From: Sepioteuthis lessoniana
Taxonomy: Eukaryota; Mollusca; Cephalopoda; Myopsida; Loliginidae
Assembly: GCA_963585895.1 (NCBI GenBank)
Contig: OY757921.1
Coordinates: 52,091,669 to 52,155,668, forward strand
Direction of reading: 5' to 3'
Length of the DNA stretch: 64,000 bases
The notes beneath the pieces are model-generated. The model made no database searches. It saw only the letters and a list, made by a program, of their open reading frames with translations, and was not told the DNA's origin. Position 1 is the first letter of the stretch. Every line of letters starts with the position of its first letter. Positions 1-11,727 of this stretch are shown here, in pieces. The position numbers and the translations under genes were made by a program.

Positions 1-36
1 TTTTTAATGTTCCAACTTTAAAATCATGAACTCTTC

Positions 37-1101
<1,065 letters not shown>

Positions 1102-1131
<30 letters not shown>
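1102..1131. repeat. (TA)n microsatellite at the 5' edge of a Penelope-like element
   Basis: A short TA run directly joined to the first recognisable codons of the PLE reverse transcriptase. This places the element's 5' truncation point at or in the microsatellite. Confidence 0.9.
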
Positions 1132-1133
<2 letters not shown>

Positions 1134-2486
1134 GATTTTTATCCTTCGATAACAGAAAGGACATTGGATAGAGCGTTAGATTTGGCTAAAGAATATATGG
1201 TTATACCTTTAGATAAGGTGGAAATAATTAAGCTTTGTCGTAAAACATTGTTATACTATGAAGATTGTGTATGGATAAAAAAAGGAGAGGGTGGAAATTT
1301 TGACGTTTCAATTGGAGCATATGATGGTGCAGAAATTTGTGAGCTCGTCGGGTGTGTATTATTGTATAGTATTAATAAGATTATGGACCCTAGTAGCCAT
1401 GGGCTTTACCATAATGACGGACTGATTATAGTGGATAAAAGTACACCGAAGAAGTGTGATAGGATTAGAAATAATTGTATAAGCTATTTGAGGACTTTGG
1501 ATTTAGGTCAGATGTAACAACAGACCTAAAAATAACTGATTATCTTGATGTTACTTTAAACTTTTATAGTGGAACAGTATCTCCATTTAGAAAAAGGAAC
1601 CAGGATCTGAGTTATGTAAACAGGGGATCTAATGACCCAATACAGGTGTTTAAACATGTACCTAAGGGAATAGAGCATAGATTATCTAATAACACCTCCA
1701 ACAGGGAAATTTTTGAACGAACTAAGCAGGAATATGAGGAGGCTTTAAAGAATGACGGATATAGGGTCAATTTAGAATATAGGAATAGGGATAGAATTAG
1801 AACACAAGGAAGGAGAAATATACCTAGGAAAATTTTATGGTTTCATCCCCCTTACAAATGGAAGTAGTTAATAACTTGGGAAAGGAGTTCTTCAAGATAT
1901 TAAAAAGAAACTTCCCTAGTAGGAGCCAATTACATAAGATATTTAATAAGAATTGTATTAAATTAAGTTACAGTTGCATGCCAAACATTAATGGAATAAT
2001 TAATAGGAGTAATATAGCTAAATTAGGTACAAAGAAACATAAGGTGATTGATAAATGCAACTGTAGGGATAAGGTTAGGTGTCCCCTCGAAGGCAAATGT
2101 AAGCAGGAATGTGTAGTGTATAAAGTAGAAGTATGTAGTGATTCGAATAATAAGAGAAATAAAAAGATATACTTTGGGTCGACCCAATGGGATTTTAAAA
2201 CTAAGTCCTATAACCATAGAACAAGTTTCTCGCACGAGAAGTATAGGTATAGCACTGCTTTATCTAGTTATGTGTGGGAACTTAAGGAAAACAAAGAGTA
2301 GATCCTATAATGAAATGGGAAGTATTAAAGAAATGCCACAAATATAGGGCAGGTAATAGAGCTTGTAATCTTTGTATGGAGGAAAAATTGGTAATAGCAA
2401 ATTGTAAAAGTAAGAATATGTTAAATAAAAGATCGGAGGTGTTAAATAGTTGTAGACACAAAAGGGTGTGGTTACTATATAATTAG
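1131..2486 (+). pseudogene. Penelope-like reverse transcriptase with GIY-YIG endonuclease, broken
   Basis: PLE proteins join a telomerase-like reverse transcriptase to a C-terminal GIY-YIG nuclease. The remnant starts at the RT aspartate motif (KDFYPSI), so the N-terminus and fingers are missing. Next come the family block YDGAEICELVG and a catalytic YxDD box changed to YHND, then a 'DYLDVTLNFYSGT' segment and the linker 'LWFHPP...KLSYSCMPN'. The nuclease follows: a Cys cluster (CNCRDKVRCPLEGKC), VVYKVEV, IYFGSTQWDFKTKSYNHR and TALSSYVWELK. The end is a Cys-rich tail, NLCMEEK...LNKRSEVLNSCRH. Frameshifts near 1490, 1850 and 2290 split it over three frames. With the altered catalytic box it cannot be active. 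The family call is firm. The exact PLE lineage is not decided. Confidence 0.88.
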
Positions 2487-2870
2487 GAATAGGTTATAGA
2501 GAATTTTTTTTATTACAAATAAAAATATGGTATCTTTGATTTAGTAATTTCGTTATATTTTTTTAATGCAAATTCTAGGCAAGGTGGGGTTTTTGGTGAA
2601 TAAAGGAAAGCTATTTCTCCTTAGAATTTAGTAGAAAGTCAACTTCCAGGACGAACAAGCCCACTCGTTTTTTGGATTATGTTTATTCCGACAACTTCTG
2701 AAAAGTAAGTTATTATTGAAAATTGTTACTAGTTATCTCTAAATTTTATACCATTGTTATTGCTTTGTGACCCCCCTCAAACAAGTGTTACTGTTGCTTG
2801 TTTGTGAGGAGGGTCAAACCTCGACTTGAGTTTTTGTTTTAATTTAAAAAAAAACAAAAAAACAATCATC
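2487..2870. other. PLE 3' untranslated region and/or LINE 5' UTR
   Basis: No reading frame. It contains an imperfect foldback at about 2768-2816 (see findings). The border between PLE sequence and the LINE leader is somewhere here but I cannot place it exactly. Confidence 0.45.
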
Positions 2871-2959
2871 ATCTCTTACACTGGATTTGTATTGTTTACC
2901 GCATTCATCGTATTCGATTTTCATTCGTATTCATCTCCTCCTAGCTGTGTTTCACAGCC

Positions 2960-4953
2960 ATGGAGGAGGCAAACTCACCCAAAGATATGTTTGTGACGAC
3001 ACCCTCCCCAATGCCGGAAGAAGTACCGTTTGACTTATCGTCGTCATCGGCAAGCACTATTCCACCGGCCCAAAAACCCAAGGAAACGGCAGTCTCTTGG
3101 TCGTCACATTGTGTGAATAATAAAAAAAACCCTAGTGACTACGCAAGAGACAGGGCAGAGAAATATGCCGACTACTTTAAGGAAGGAGAAATCCTTCCTA
3201 TGCCAGAACTCCTAGAAGAAGTTGAACCAAAGATCCTGTCCTTCGTAGTCACGGATCTTAAGACCAAGAGACTAGCAGGACTGAAAAAAGAAACCTTTGA
3301 GGATCTACTGAAAAGTGCAAACATCCCAGGTAAGTATTTTTGCCGCAGAAGCTTTGCTACCTGGGATGTTCTGCTTACCTCAGAGGAAGTAGCCAAGAAA
3401 CTGGCCGGTGGAAACATTACAACACGCTTCTTCCGGCTACAACCTGAATATCGGGACAAGAGGAGAATAAAGGTCACTGTATGCAATGTTACTACACAAC
3501 TGAATGGTGACGTTCTCGCCGCCTATCTAAGCATATATGGCGGCGTTGAACAAGTGTCCCAAGTAACGTCAACAAGAGGAACCGCATACGGTGATTATGT
3601 CTTCACCATGTGCCTCGATAGGGGAGGGTTCAACAAAGTCCCCCACTAGATCAAATATCGGGACCAAATGATGACGGTGGTCGTTGAGGGCAGGAAGCGC
3701 TTATGTTGGGCTTGCAACAAAATTGGATATTTCGCAAAAAACTGCCCTCAAAAAACAACGACCACCCCAACAACAACGACTACTACCACTACTACTGCTC
3801 ATGAGATCATAACAACAAAGACACCCACCAAAAATATCGAAAATCACCAAGAAAACCCCAACAATAAAGACGAGGAAGGGTAGACCCAAGTTACAAGAAA
3901 AAAAGGGTGGAAAAACTCCCTTAAAAAAGCCAATACTTGCACCTACAGAAAATAAAACTAACGAAACAACTACCACGAATGACTCAACAACTGTAACCAT
4001 GGCTGCTCCTACTGATATTACTGCTAAAACATAATCATCAACATCGACCACAGCAACAATACAATCATCAACATCATCACCAGCGACCACATCAATAGAA
4101 CCCATGGACATGACCATCAACCTAAAAAGGAGAAGAGATAGCAATGATTCACCAACAAAAGAGGGGGAAAAAGAAACCCAAAAAAACCAACACAACAACA
4201 ACAAACACCCTCCCTATATCAACCTAAGGGGGAGAGAAAAAAAGAAAATAGCAAGGTCACCAACCCCAAAGGAGCAAACAGCTCAAATAATTCCTCCCCC
4301 ACAAAAACAAAAAAACACTCCAGTAAACCCAATTGAAATCCCACTACCCCCTCACTTTCCCCAATCGCAACCCCAAAAATTTTCTCACGATCACAGTCAG
4401 TGACACGACTCTCACCTGATCCACAAACAGCATCAACATCATCAGCAGGACAGAAACCAAGAGCACGGCGTGAAATGACTGCTTTTCTCTTTTGTGAAGA
4501 CATTTTAGAGAACCCTAATCATGACCACATTCGAAAGAACTTATTAAAACCATTGCGCTCTTTTAAAAAATAGACAATAAAGATATCACAAATCCTTCCA
4601 TGTTTAAGAACGCACCAATGTTGACCACATTCGTCCGTTTGGCTGGCAATCGGACTAAAGAGCTATGGAACTTTATTGACGAGGCCAGCCGGGCGGACGT
4701 AATGCTGGCCAACACCAAAAATGCAATGCTTAAAAAAATGCTCCCTTTTTGTTCGGGCAGGGTCCCGATTTTAGTTCACCCTTCATTTTATAGGTCCCTA
4801 AAACTGAGGTACCCTATGGATGTTGGGGGAATTACCAGGGATGACCGAGTTAGCACTGAGCTCGGCACCGGTTCCCTGCGTCAGGCCGTCGGCATCCTCA
4901 CCCCGAAGGATATCCGGCCCGTAGTCGACGATGAGCAAGGTAAGTGGGATTGA
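2960..4953 (+). pseudogene. Tx1-type LINE ORF1 (RNA-binding, RRM-like plus zinc knuckle), degraded
   Basis: ORF1 proteins coat LINE RNA. The ATG at 2960 sits in a strong context (cagccATGg). A Ser/Pro-rich head is followed by 'FATWDVLLTSEEVAKKLAGGN' and an RRM-like fold (IKVTVCNV ... GVEQVSQV ... GDYVFTMCL). One zinc knuckle follows (CWACNKIGYFAKNC, 3710-3751) in which the usual His is Tyr. Then comes a long Thr/Lys/Pro-rich low-complexity stretch and a conserved-looking C-terminus (FVRLAGNRTKELWNFI ... LPFCSGRVPILVHPSFY) ending at TGA 4951-4953. Damage: TAG at 3647 and 3881, a frameshift near 3900-3925, TAA at 4032, and frameshifts near 4400 and 4570. The TAG at 3647 is consistent with CAG decay and the one at 3881 with TGG decay. 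Confidence 0.78.
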
Positions 4954-7900
4954 TGACTCTAAACCTTGCTACTTTGAATGTGAGGGGATTGAGGGATCCG
5001 GGCAAGTGTACGCGCTTGCTTGGTGAACTTAAAACCCTCGGTGTAGATGTTGCTGCAGTGCAGGAAACCCACTTCAATTGCGGTGCCGACTGTCGTGTGC
5101 TGGAGAGCGATTTTAACGTTTTCTCAGCATACGGCAGCCGCATCAGTGCTGGGGTCTCTTTGCTAGTTGGACGCAGCCTTGATGCTGATGTTGACGTTGT
5201 TTTTGCAGGTGACGGGGGCCAGCTGGTTGTGGTCGATGTTGCCGTGAAAAGTTTCAAGTTCCGTCTGGTTGCAGTTTATGCGTCCAATATCGCTGTGGAG
5301 AGGGTTTCCTTTTTTCGTCGGTTGGCGCCGTTCCTGGACGATACGAAACGGCTAGTCTTAATGGGTGATTGGAATGCGATCCTTGATCCCAAGATAGATA
5401 AGGTCGGGTGGGGAGCTAGCAGATTAGGAAGGTGTGAAAGCAGCCTTGACGGCTTCGTGACTCGTCACGGCCTCGTCGACAGGTTTCGTCTTGATCACCC
5501 TGGGGGGGAGATGTGGACGTGGCTAGATAGCTCGCCCTCTGCCAAAGTAGGCTCCTACTTGGACAGAGTGTTAGTGAGAAGAGCTGACATTGATTTTGTT
5601 AGTTGTCCCACGTTCCACCTGATAGCGTGGACTGACCATAAACTCGTTAGAGTCAGTCTGCGGTTAGTTAATAGATCTAGTCTAGCCGGCTACTGGAAGT
5701 TCAATACCTCCTTACTGGAGATACGGGACTTCCGGGACCGGCTGGAATCCCTAATTAGGCGAGCGTTAGTGGGGGCGGTTACCGGGAATAGGTGGTGGGC
5801 TTCTCTTAAGCATAGGATTTGAGATTTGGCCACCAAGTACGGTCAACAGCTCAATCTAGATAGGACCGCGGAGGCGAAATCTATAGAAGATAGACTTTCC
5901 CGGGCGGTGGCTGGGGGGGACTCCCTAGGTGTAGAGCTAGCTAGGAGTGACCTTGAGCGTGAGAGTAGCGAGCGCTACAAGGGATCAGTAGTTAGATCTA
6001 GGCTAAGAAGAGTTCCCAACGAAGCTGTGAAATCGAACGCAACTGCGCGTGAAGAAGAAGTGCTAAGGTTCCCCGATCGGTACATCGCATCTGTCAAGAC
6101 CCCGGACGGGCGTCTGCTGCGATCGGGTCGTGAGATACGTGACGCCTTTCGGGCGCACTTTCGGGATCGCTTTGCCCGCTGCTCTGATCTCCCGCTTCGG
6201 GAGTTTCGTAGCTATCTCGCTGACTTCCCCCGCCTTGGGGCGGCTGAAGCGGCTAACTGCGAGGGTGTGGTTACTGAATGCGAAGTCCGTGATGCGTTGA
6301 AGCAGGTCGGCCTGAACAAGTCGCCGGGACAAGATGGTTTGCCTTACGAAGTGTACTTGAGGATGTCGCACATGTTTGTGCCTATTCTGACGGGTATGTT
6401 CAACCATTGGTTCGCCCAGGGAGCCATCCCTGGTAGCGTTACCAAGGGCGTGATCACATTGCTGAAGAAAGGCGGCAGGCATGTTTGGGAGGGTTTAGAT
6501 GATTACAGGCCCATAACTCTGCTTAACACAGAGTTAAAGATTTTGGCCAGGGTCTTAGCGAATCGTTTACAGCTTGTCATTAACGATCTGATCGGCCCCG
6601 AACTGACATTTGCTGTAAAGGGAACATCGATCCAGGACAACCTGCACTTGATTTGCGAGGTCCTAGAGGGGATAGAAGACGACACCGAAGCCGCGCTGAT
6701 CAGTTTAGATCAGTCCAAGGCCTTCGATAGGGTTGACCATCGGTTCTTGGTGTCTGTTTTGGAGACTGCCGGATTCCAACCGGAGTTCCGCAGATGGATT
6801 AGTATGATGTACCACAAACCTCAGGCAGTGGTGCAGGTGAACGGAAGGCGTTCGTGGGTGATCGCGATCGAGCGATCGGTCCGGCAGGGCTGCCCACTGT
6901 CTCCTCTTCTCTATGTCCTCGCGTTGGAGTCCCTCCTGCGCAGGCTTAGGGATGAGGGGACAAATCTGGCACTGCGCGGTATCCCATTCGTTGGCCGCCT
7001 TGCAGCTAGGGTTTCCGCGTTCGCTGATGACGTCACAGTCTTTGTATCCCGCCTCCAGGATATAGAGACTGTGAAAGAGGCGGTTGTCGAGTATGAGCGG
7101 ATTGCAAGGGCCAAGGTCAATTTTGACAAAAGCGAAGGTTTGCGGCTTGGTGCTTGGACGGGTAGCAATACTCTTCCAGGGCCCTTCCGCTGGAGTGACA
7201 GACCCATCCACATCCTTGGGGTGTGGTTTGGGCCCGACCTCCAACTGGAGCGAAATTGGTCGGAGGTACATGCTAAGGTGAATGCTCAGGAGGGAATCTG
7301 GCTTTCAAGGAGGTTGTCCAGATTGCTCTGGGGTGGTGCAATGCCGATGGTCCGTAGGCAGGTCTGTATCCAACGTACACGCAACGGGGGTCTGGGTATG
7401 TCTGATCTGGAGAACCACTGGCTTGCTGAAAGACTTGCATATCTGGGCCGTGTCTTGACGGGGGACTCAGTGTGGAGACGAAAGGCGAGTCGGACTTTTC
7501 CTTGCCTCGACTCAGACCCAAAGGCTGAAGGTCGAGGTAGGCCTTTGGGCGAAGCACTGTTTGTCCGCGAGTGCCGAAAGGCCCTTCCTAACCTTCTTGG
7601 GTCCAGTGACCTTTCATGGCCTCGGAAGGAGTTGTATCGGGAATTAGTGGTGGGTTCCGCTTCTGATCCTCTCAGCGAGCGGCACGGCTGGACGGTGGAG
7701 GAGATCCGCTCTCACTGGAATTGGGCGCCAGGATCGAGCTTCTTGAACAACTCCGAGTTCTCGCTCTCCTGGTGACTTGTTCGGAATGTGTTATCCCTTC
7801 ACGGCTTGAACTTCAAAGCGGGCTTGGCAGACATGCCTGATTGCCCTCGCTGCAGCAGTGGCTTGGAAGAAACGGCAGAGCACGCCTTCTACTACTGCGA

Positions 7901-8333
7901 GCGAGTCCGCCCGTTTTGGGATCACGTCGGGGAGTGGACGGCTCGCATCGAACCCAAACAGCTCGTGCTGCTCGACGTTGGTTACGCCGTAGACAACGTT
8001 CTTCCTCCGTTTCATGGTGAGAAGCGTGAGGTGTTTCTCGCGCTCCTAGCTGTAGCCCGAATGGTGATTTTGACGACGCGAAACAAGGGATTGTATGACG
8101 ATGCTAACTTTTCTCATCGTGATCTGGTTTTGTATTTTCGGCATCAGCTGGGGGTCAAAATCAGATGCGATAGAAAACGCTTGGATCGCATAACTAAATA
8201 TTATGCGATGCAAGCGTTGGGTGAATGCAGCGGGTGGGTGAATGCAGCGAGCCTAGTCGTACGAAAGGGGACAATGTTGGAGTCATCCTTCCCTCCTCTG
8301 CCGGCCCATGGCGTCTATGGTACGGGTCCTTAG
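4953..8333 (+). pseudogene. Tx1-type LINE ORF2: AP endonuclease and reverse transcriptase, two nonsense codons
   Basis: Nicks target DNA and reverse-transcribes the element RNA. Start: ATG at 4953, overlapping the ORF1 stop. Endonuclease, residues 1-235: ATLNVRGL (N9), QETHF (E38), MGDWNAIL (137-144), TDHKL (D228, H229). Reverse transcriptase: NKSPGQDGLPYE, DYRPITLLNTELKILA, SLDQSKAFDRVDH, RQGCPLSPLLY, and the catalytic FADD at 7019-7030. C-terminal CCHC motif: CPRCSSGLEETAEHAFYYC, near 7838. In-frame TGA codons at 5820 and 7773 interrupt one otherwise open frame, and each is one C-to-T change from CGA (Arg). Near 7312 the thumb region passes straight from WLSRRLS to RLLWGG, so about 35-40 residues common in this group seem to be missing in frame. 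That last point rests on memory of the family. Confidence 0.85.
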
Positions 8334-8950
8334 GGACCCCACCCTTGGTAAGTAGGATTTTTCTTCCCTTGTAACCTAGTTAGCAGTATGTTTTTAGTCA
8401 TTGTCTCCGTCATGTAGTCTCTAGCACTCAAGATCTTGCCCACCCCCATTATTTTTGTACCTCAACATGTATCCCAGTCCGCTTTTTGAAGATCTTGAAC
8501 ATTCATATGTAAAAATCATATTACCCGCTTCTATCGACCCATGCCGAGCCCGACCATTTATTTCTTTTTTCCCTGTAGAGTAGGATTCCCGCCCCACCTA
8601 GGGTCGGTCCGGCTTGTTCCGGTATTTTCGACCCGGAAAACAGTCGGCCTCCAATATTATAGACGGGTGGAAGGGAGGGAAACCAAACGGGGAATTTTTT
8701 CCTTGTTTTTCGTGTATATATGTTTTTCGGGGTTTTTTCTCCCATTCCCATGATACCCATTGTAATAAATCATACATTGTAAATAAAAATATGCATCACT
8801 TTCGGGTTTTAAGTAGGACTTTTTCATAGAGCAAATGTGGTATTTTGGTGGTTGCTGCGTGCATGGCGATGGTCGAGTGATTATACATTCTATTGTTGAA
8901 TGGGTCGGCGAATGTGGCTAGCTAGGTTCCCTTAGAAAATATAGTTAAAG
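8334..8950 (+). other. LINE 3' UTR and junction
   Basis: No coding signal. A small hairpin surrounds the ORF2 stop. An AATAAA hexamer (8763-8768) and a 'taaataaaa' stretch near 8780 could mark polyadenylation and the LINE end, but no long poly(A) is present. Confidence 0.4.
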
Positions 8951-9033
8951 CAAGACCGCTCCCTTCCCCTCCCCTAAAACCATAAGGCCTCGTGCCTTCT
9001 TGTATATTTTTACAAGAAATAAACGAACGTAAA

Positions 9034-9071
9034 CTTCCTGATGATCCGTTAAAGTGAAACTTTAGTAGAAG
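9034..9071 (+). ncRNA. Hammerhead ribozyme motif (PLE terminal type), copy 1
   Basis: All conserved core positions of a hammerhead are present. Stem I is CTTC (9034-9037) with GAAG (9068-9071). The core CTGATGA is at 9038-9044, a weak stem II at 9045-9055, and GAA at 9056-9058. Stem III is ACT/AGT with a two-base loop (9059-9066). The expected cut is after A9067. The very short stem III is typical of hammerheads reported in Penelope-like elements. Stem II is poor here (a U-U first pair and only one good pair), so activity is doubtful. A better preserved copy lies at 37834-37892 on the other strand. Confidence 0.65.
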
Positions 9072-9373
9072 ATTTTTGACTCGCGATTTAAGTTAATTCT
9101 ATAATTGGCTCCATTGTATTGTGTTGAGCACTTTAGTAATTGTAGCATTGCAGCATTCACGGAGGGTTTTTTGGTTTTCTTTTGACCACTGACTACGTAC
9201 CCCTTGATTTTTTTCAAGGAGTCGGACGAGGTTGGCCTTTTCTTTCTTTTTTACCCAAAAAACTTTTTTCTTTTTCCCCTGGGCGGTGATTAAAGATACT
9301 TTTATCTCTTGTTCCTGGCCAGGGTTTTTTTGTTTTTTTCTGGTACCGTGAATACTGGTAGATATTAGATTAG

Positions 9374-9375
<2 letters not shown>
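9072..9375 (+). other. PLE terminal-repeat sequence downstream of the ribozyme
   Basis: The first 20 bases (ending 'gactcgcgatttaagtt') match the sequence after the ribozyme in the 37.8-kb copy. The rest is T-rich, non-coding and unmatched in this window. Confidence 0.45.

Positions 9376-9432
<57 letters not shown>
9376..9432. repeat. (TA)n microsatellite
   Basis: A pure TA run closing the right side of the PLE terminal sequence. Confidence 0.95.
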
Positions 9433-9434
<2 letters not shown>

Positions 9435-9439
9435 TCGGC

Positions 9440-9640
9440 CACGGTATGTGATACAAACTCAATATTCAAGAATAAAGCTGGTTTGAATTCAAAGCTAACG
9501 ATCAAATCTGCCCACAGCTGGAGGAGAATAGATGGATTTTATAGCCTTCCAAAGGGAATTCGCGTGAAGGGAAACGCAAACAGCCATGTGCAGGATTTGA
9601 AATCTGGTCTATGATTCCATTTTGTACTATGATAACTATT
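9440..9640 (-). repeat. tRNA-derived SINE, minus strand, degraded
   Basis: Contains the blocks 'agctggtttgaattcaaagc', 'cagctggaggagaata' and 'gtgcaggatttgaa' in the same order as the better copies at 27866-28110 and 31175-31345. Confidence 0.55.
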
Positions 9641-11550
9641 GGGCTCAGCGCGCCTTCTTGTTTTAATAAAGCAAAAACTAAATGTCTTAATTACAGAAAT
9701 TATTATTATAAACTAGGCTTCATGCATACAAAAAGTGTTAAGAAAATAAATTTTGCAGGCGAGCATGAAGTTTTATGTGAATAAGAATGGAATGAATAAA
9801 TCTGGATGTAGTTAAAATAGACGTGATAGTTATATTGAAGGTGGTACTACTGACAAAGGATGTTGTTATCGTATTCTTAAGAATGGCAAAACATAAGAGT
9901 AATAGAAATAAAGAGGTAACTCCAAACTTCCCAAACCATCAGAACTGGAGCATCACTCCCAAATGCTGTTTAGTGCCATACTAAGGACACAATTTTTGGT
10001 GAGGTCTTACTATGTCATATTCTATTCTCAGTCACCTAGTTAAAGTAATTTTGGTGACGATGATTTCAAGAATTCATATCTTATCCTAATAATGTATCCA
10101 CACTTATATGTATTCAACTATATTCATTTAATAATATTTACCATTTGTTTGCATATAGTAAGAAGGCAATAAGTAAACCTATCTAATTCTAATAACTTCA
10201 AACAATTATGAGGTTTCAATTATTGCGAACACTTATATGGTTTCAATTATTACAAACACTTTCATATTTTCAATATTGAAACCTATTATATGATTTCACG
10301 TAATTGAAATTAACAATTTTTAAGCAATTATAAGTTCAAGTAACTATACTTAAATGAAACAAAGAAAGAAAAAAGAAAGAACGAAAGAATTTACCCACCG
10401 ATATATGTTTTCTGAGCTTTCCTGTCTAATATTATGGATTTGCAAACAATTATATGATTTCAAGTATTTCAAATATTTATGTGATTTTGAATAACTTTTA
10501 CTAATAACCGTTAGTAAACTATTATATGTGCAAACAACCATTCTTATAATTATTTTGCATATAGTTATATACTTTTAAGTATTTCTATCTGATAAAAATA
10601 ATTTAATTACATTAATTTATCCAATAGATGGGACCCTTATTGTTTTCACTTCAAGTTAGAAAAAATCTGAGAGTAACAGAAAATAAGAGGGGACTCCGCA
10701 TTCCTTAAAACTCCTGAACTGGCACATCAAAAATTCAGTATAAGACCAACTTGCTGTCTTTTTTTATAGGGTATCACCGCTCTATAGGTTCTACTGATTG
10801 TGCGGGAACCGTGTGGATGAAAACAATGTTGATGATAATCATGATAATGATGGGACCAGAAGTAATAATAGTGGGATTGATGCCTTTATGGTTGTCATCA
10901 CAGTTATATGGAGTAATACTGCAAATATTGCTAATGATCACAGTAGCCAAAATGTTTGCGATGGTGGTAGAAGAGATAGCGTTTGTAGTTATGGTAACAA
11001 TGGTGTATGCAATTGTACAAGGATGTAGTAGCTGTAATTGCGATTCAAATTTTTAAGAAGAAAGTGGAACAGATACTATCAACTATCGGGATACTTATTG
11101 TAGTAATCAGTAGTACTAGTTCTTGGGATCATAGTAGGGGGATGATTTTAAATAAAATCAATGTAATTAAAATTTAATTGGAGTTCATTGAATAATACAG
11201 CCAATTTTATAGATATGACCTACCAAAAAAAACGATCGGCTCTTTTATCTTTTCTGAATTTTTTATGAATGTCTTTTCGCTCAAAATTTCTTACTCTTTA
11301 TTTTTGCTGAGTCTCTGGTCTTTCATCAAATAATGTTCTGTCAATAGAAATTGATCAGTAACTGACATTCCTGACAACAAGGGATCATTCTTCTGATTCT
11401 AAAGTGTGTGTTGGGTCATTCTTTAACTTTTTCTTCGAAATCACCGATTCTCCAGGGATCTGGTGCAAACAGAGATCAAATTTATTATAATCTCCGTGTT
11501 CATTTTGATTTGTCTTTATCTGACTATCGTTTCATTTGCACCATCACTTT
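9641..11550. other. AT-rich intergenic stretch with diverged dispersed modules
   Basis: No gene. From about 10140 to 10520 the block 'tatatgRtttcaa' recurs about every 30-60 bases; it is the reverse strand of the 'gaaaccatata' module seen elsewhere. At 10800-11000 there is a decayed RRT triplet repeat (gat/aat/ggt) that opens two overlapping reading frames without coding signal. Confidence 0.45.
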
Positions 11551-11551
11551 T

Positions 11552-11554
<3 letters not shown>

Positions 11555-11622
<68 letters not shown>

Positions 11623-11654
11623 CTCTCTCTCTATCTCTATCTCTCCAGCATATA

Positions 11655-11727
<73 letters not shown>
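11555..11727. repeat. Compound microsatellite (TA)n-(CT)n-(TA)n-(TG)n
   Basis: Four adjoining dinucleotide blocks. The long tyrosine/isoleucine or histidine/threonine frames across it are artefacts of the repeat. Confidence 0.95.

Larger units (their letters stand above)
2870..8800 (+). mobile_element. Tx1/L1-type non-LTR retrotransposon, near full length
   Basis: A two-ORF LINE: ORF1 with an RRM-like region and a zinc knuckle, then ORF2 with AP endonuclease, reverse transcriptase and a C-terminal CCHC zinc motif. This order, and the resemblance of ORF1 to vertebrate-annotated 'ZCCHC3-like' LINE ORF1s, point to the Tx1 group of the L1 superfamily. ORF1 and ORF2 overlap by one base in TGATG. 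ORF2 is continuous in one frame for 3.4 kb with only two stops, so insertion was fairly recent compared with its neighbours. The 3' UTR runs to roughly 8700-8800. Its end, tail and target-site duplication were not resolved. Confidence 0.8.
1131..9432 (+). mobile_element. Penelope-like element, 5'-truncated, probably split by a Tx1-type LINE
   Basis: The left part (1131-2486) encodes reverse transcriptase and GIY-YIG endonuclease remnants. The right part (about 8950-9375) carries a hammerhead ribozyme motif of the kind known from PLE terminal repeats, then a (TA)n run. A Tx1-type LINE lies between them in the same orientation. Seen directly: both PLE-type parts, their shared orientation, and (TA)n runs at both outer edges. 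Inferred: that the two parts are one element and the LINE jumped into it. They could instead be two separate PLE fragments. The exact LINE boundaries and any target duplication were not resolved. Confidence 0.5.

Noticed and set aside
3701..4204. 167-residue minus-strand frame rich in Val/Ser
   Set aside because: Antisense of the Thr-rich low-complexity part of LINE ORF1.
6063..7271. Minus-strand frames of 139 and 188 residues
   Set aside because: Antisense shadows of the LINE ORF2.
10751..11056. 101- and 76-residue frames after a good-looking splice acceptor (tttttttatag)
   Set aside because: Both come from a decayed RRT triplet repeat; one is Met/Ile-rich, the other Asn/Gly-rich, no homology and no partner exon.
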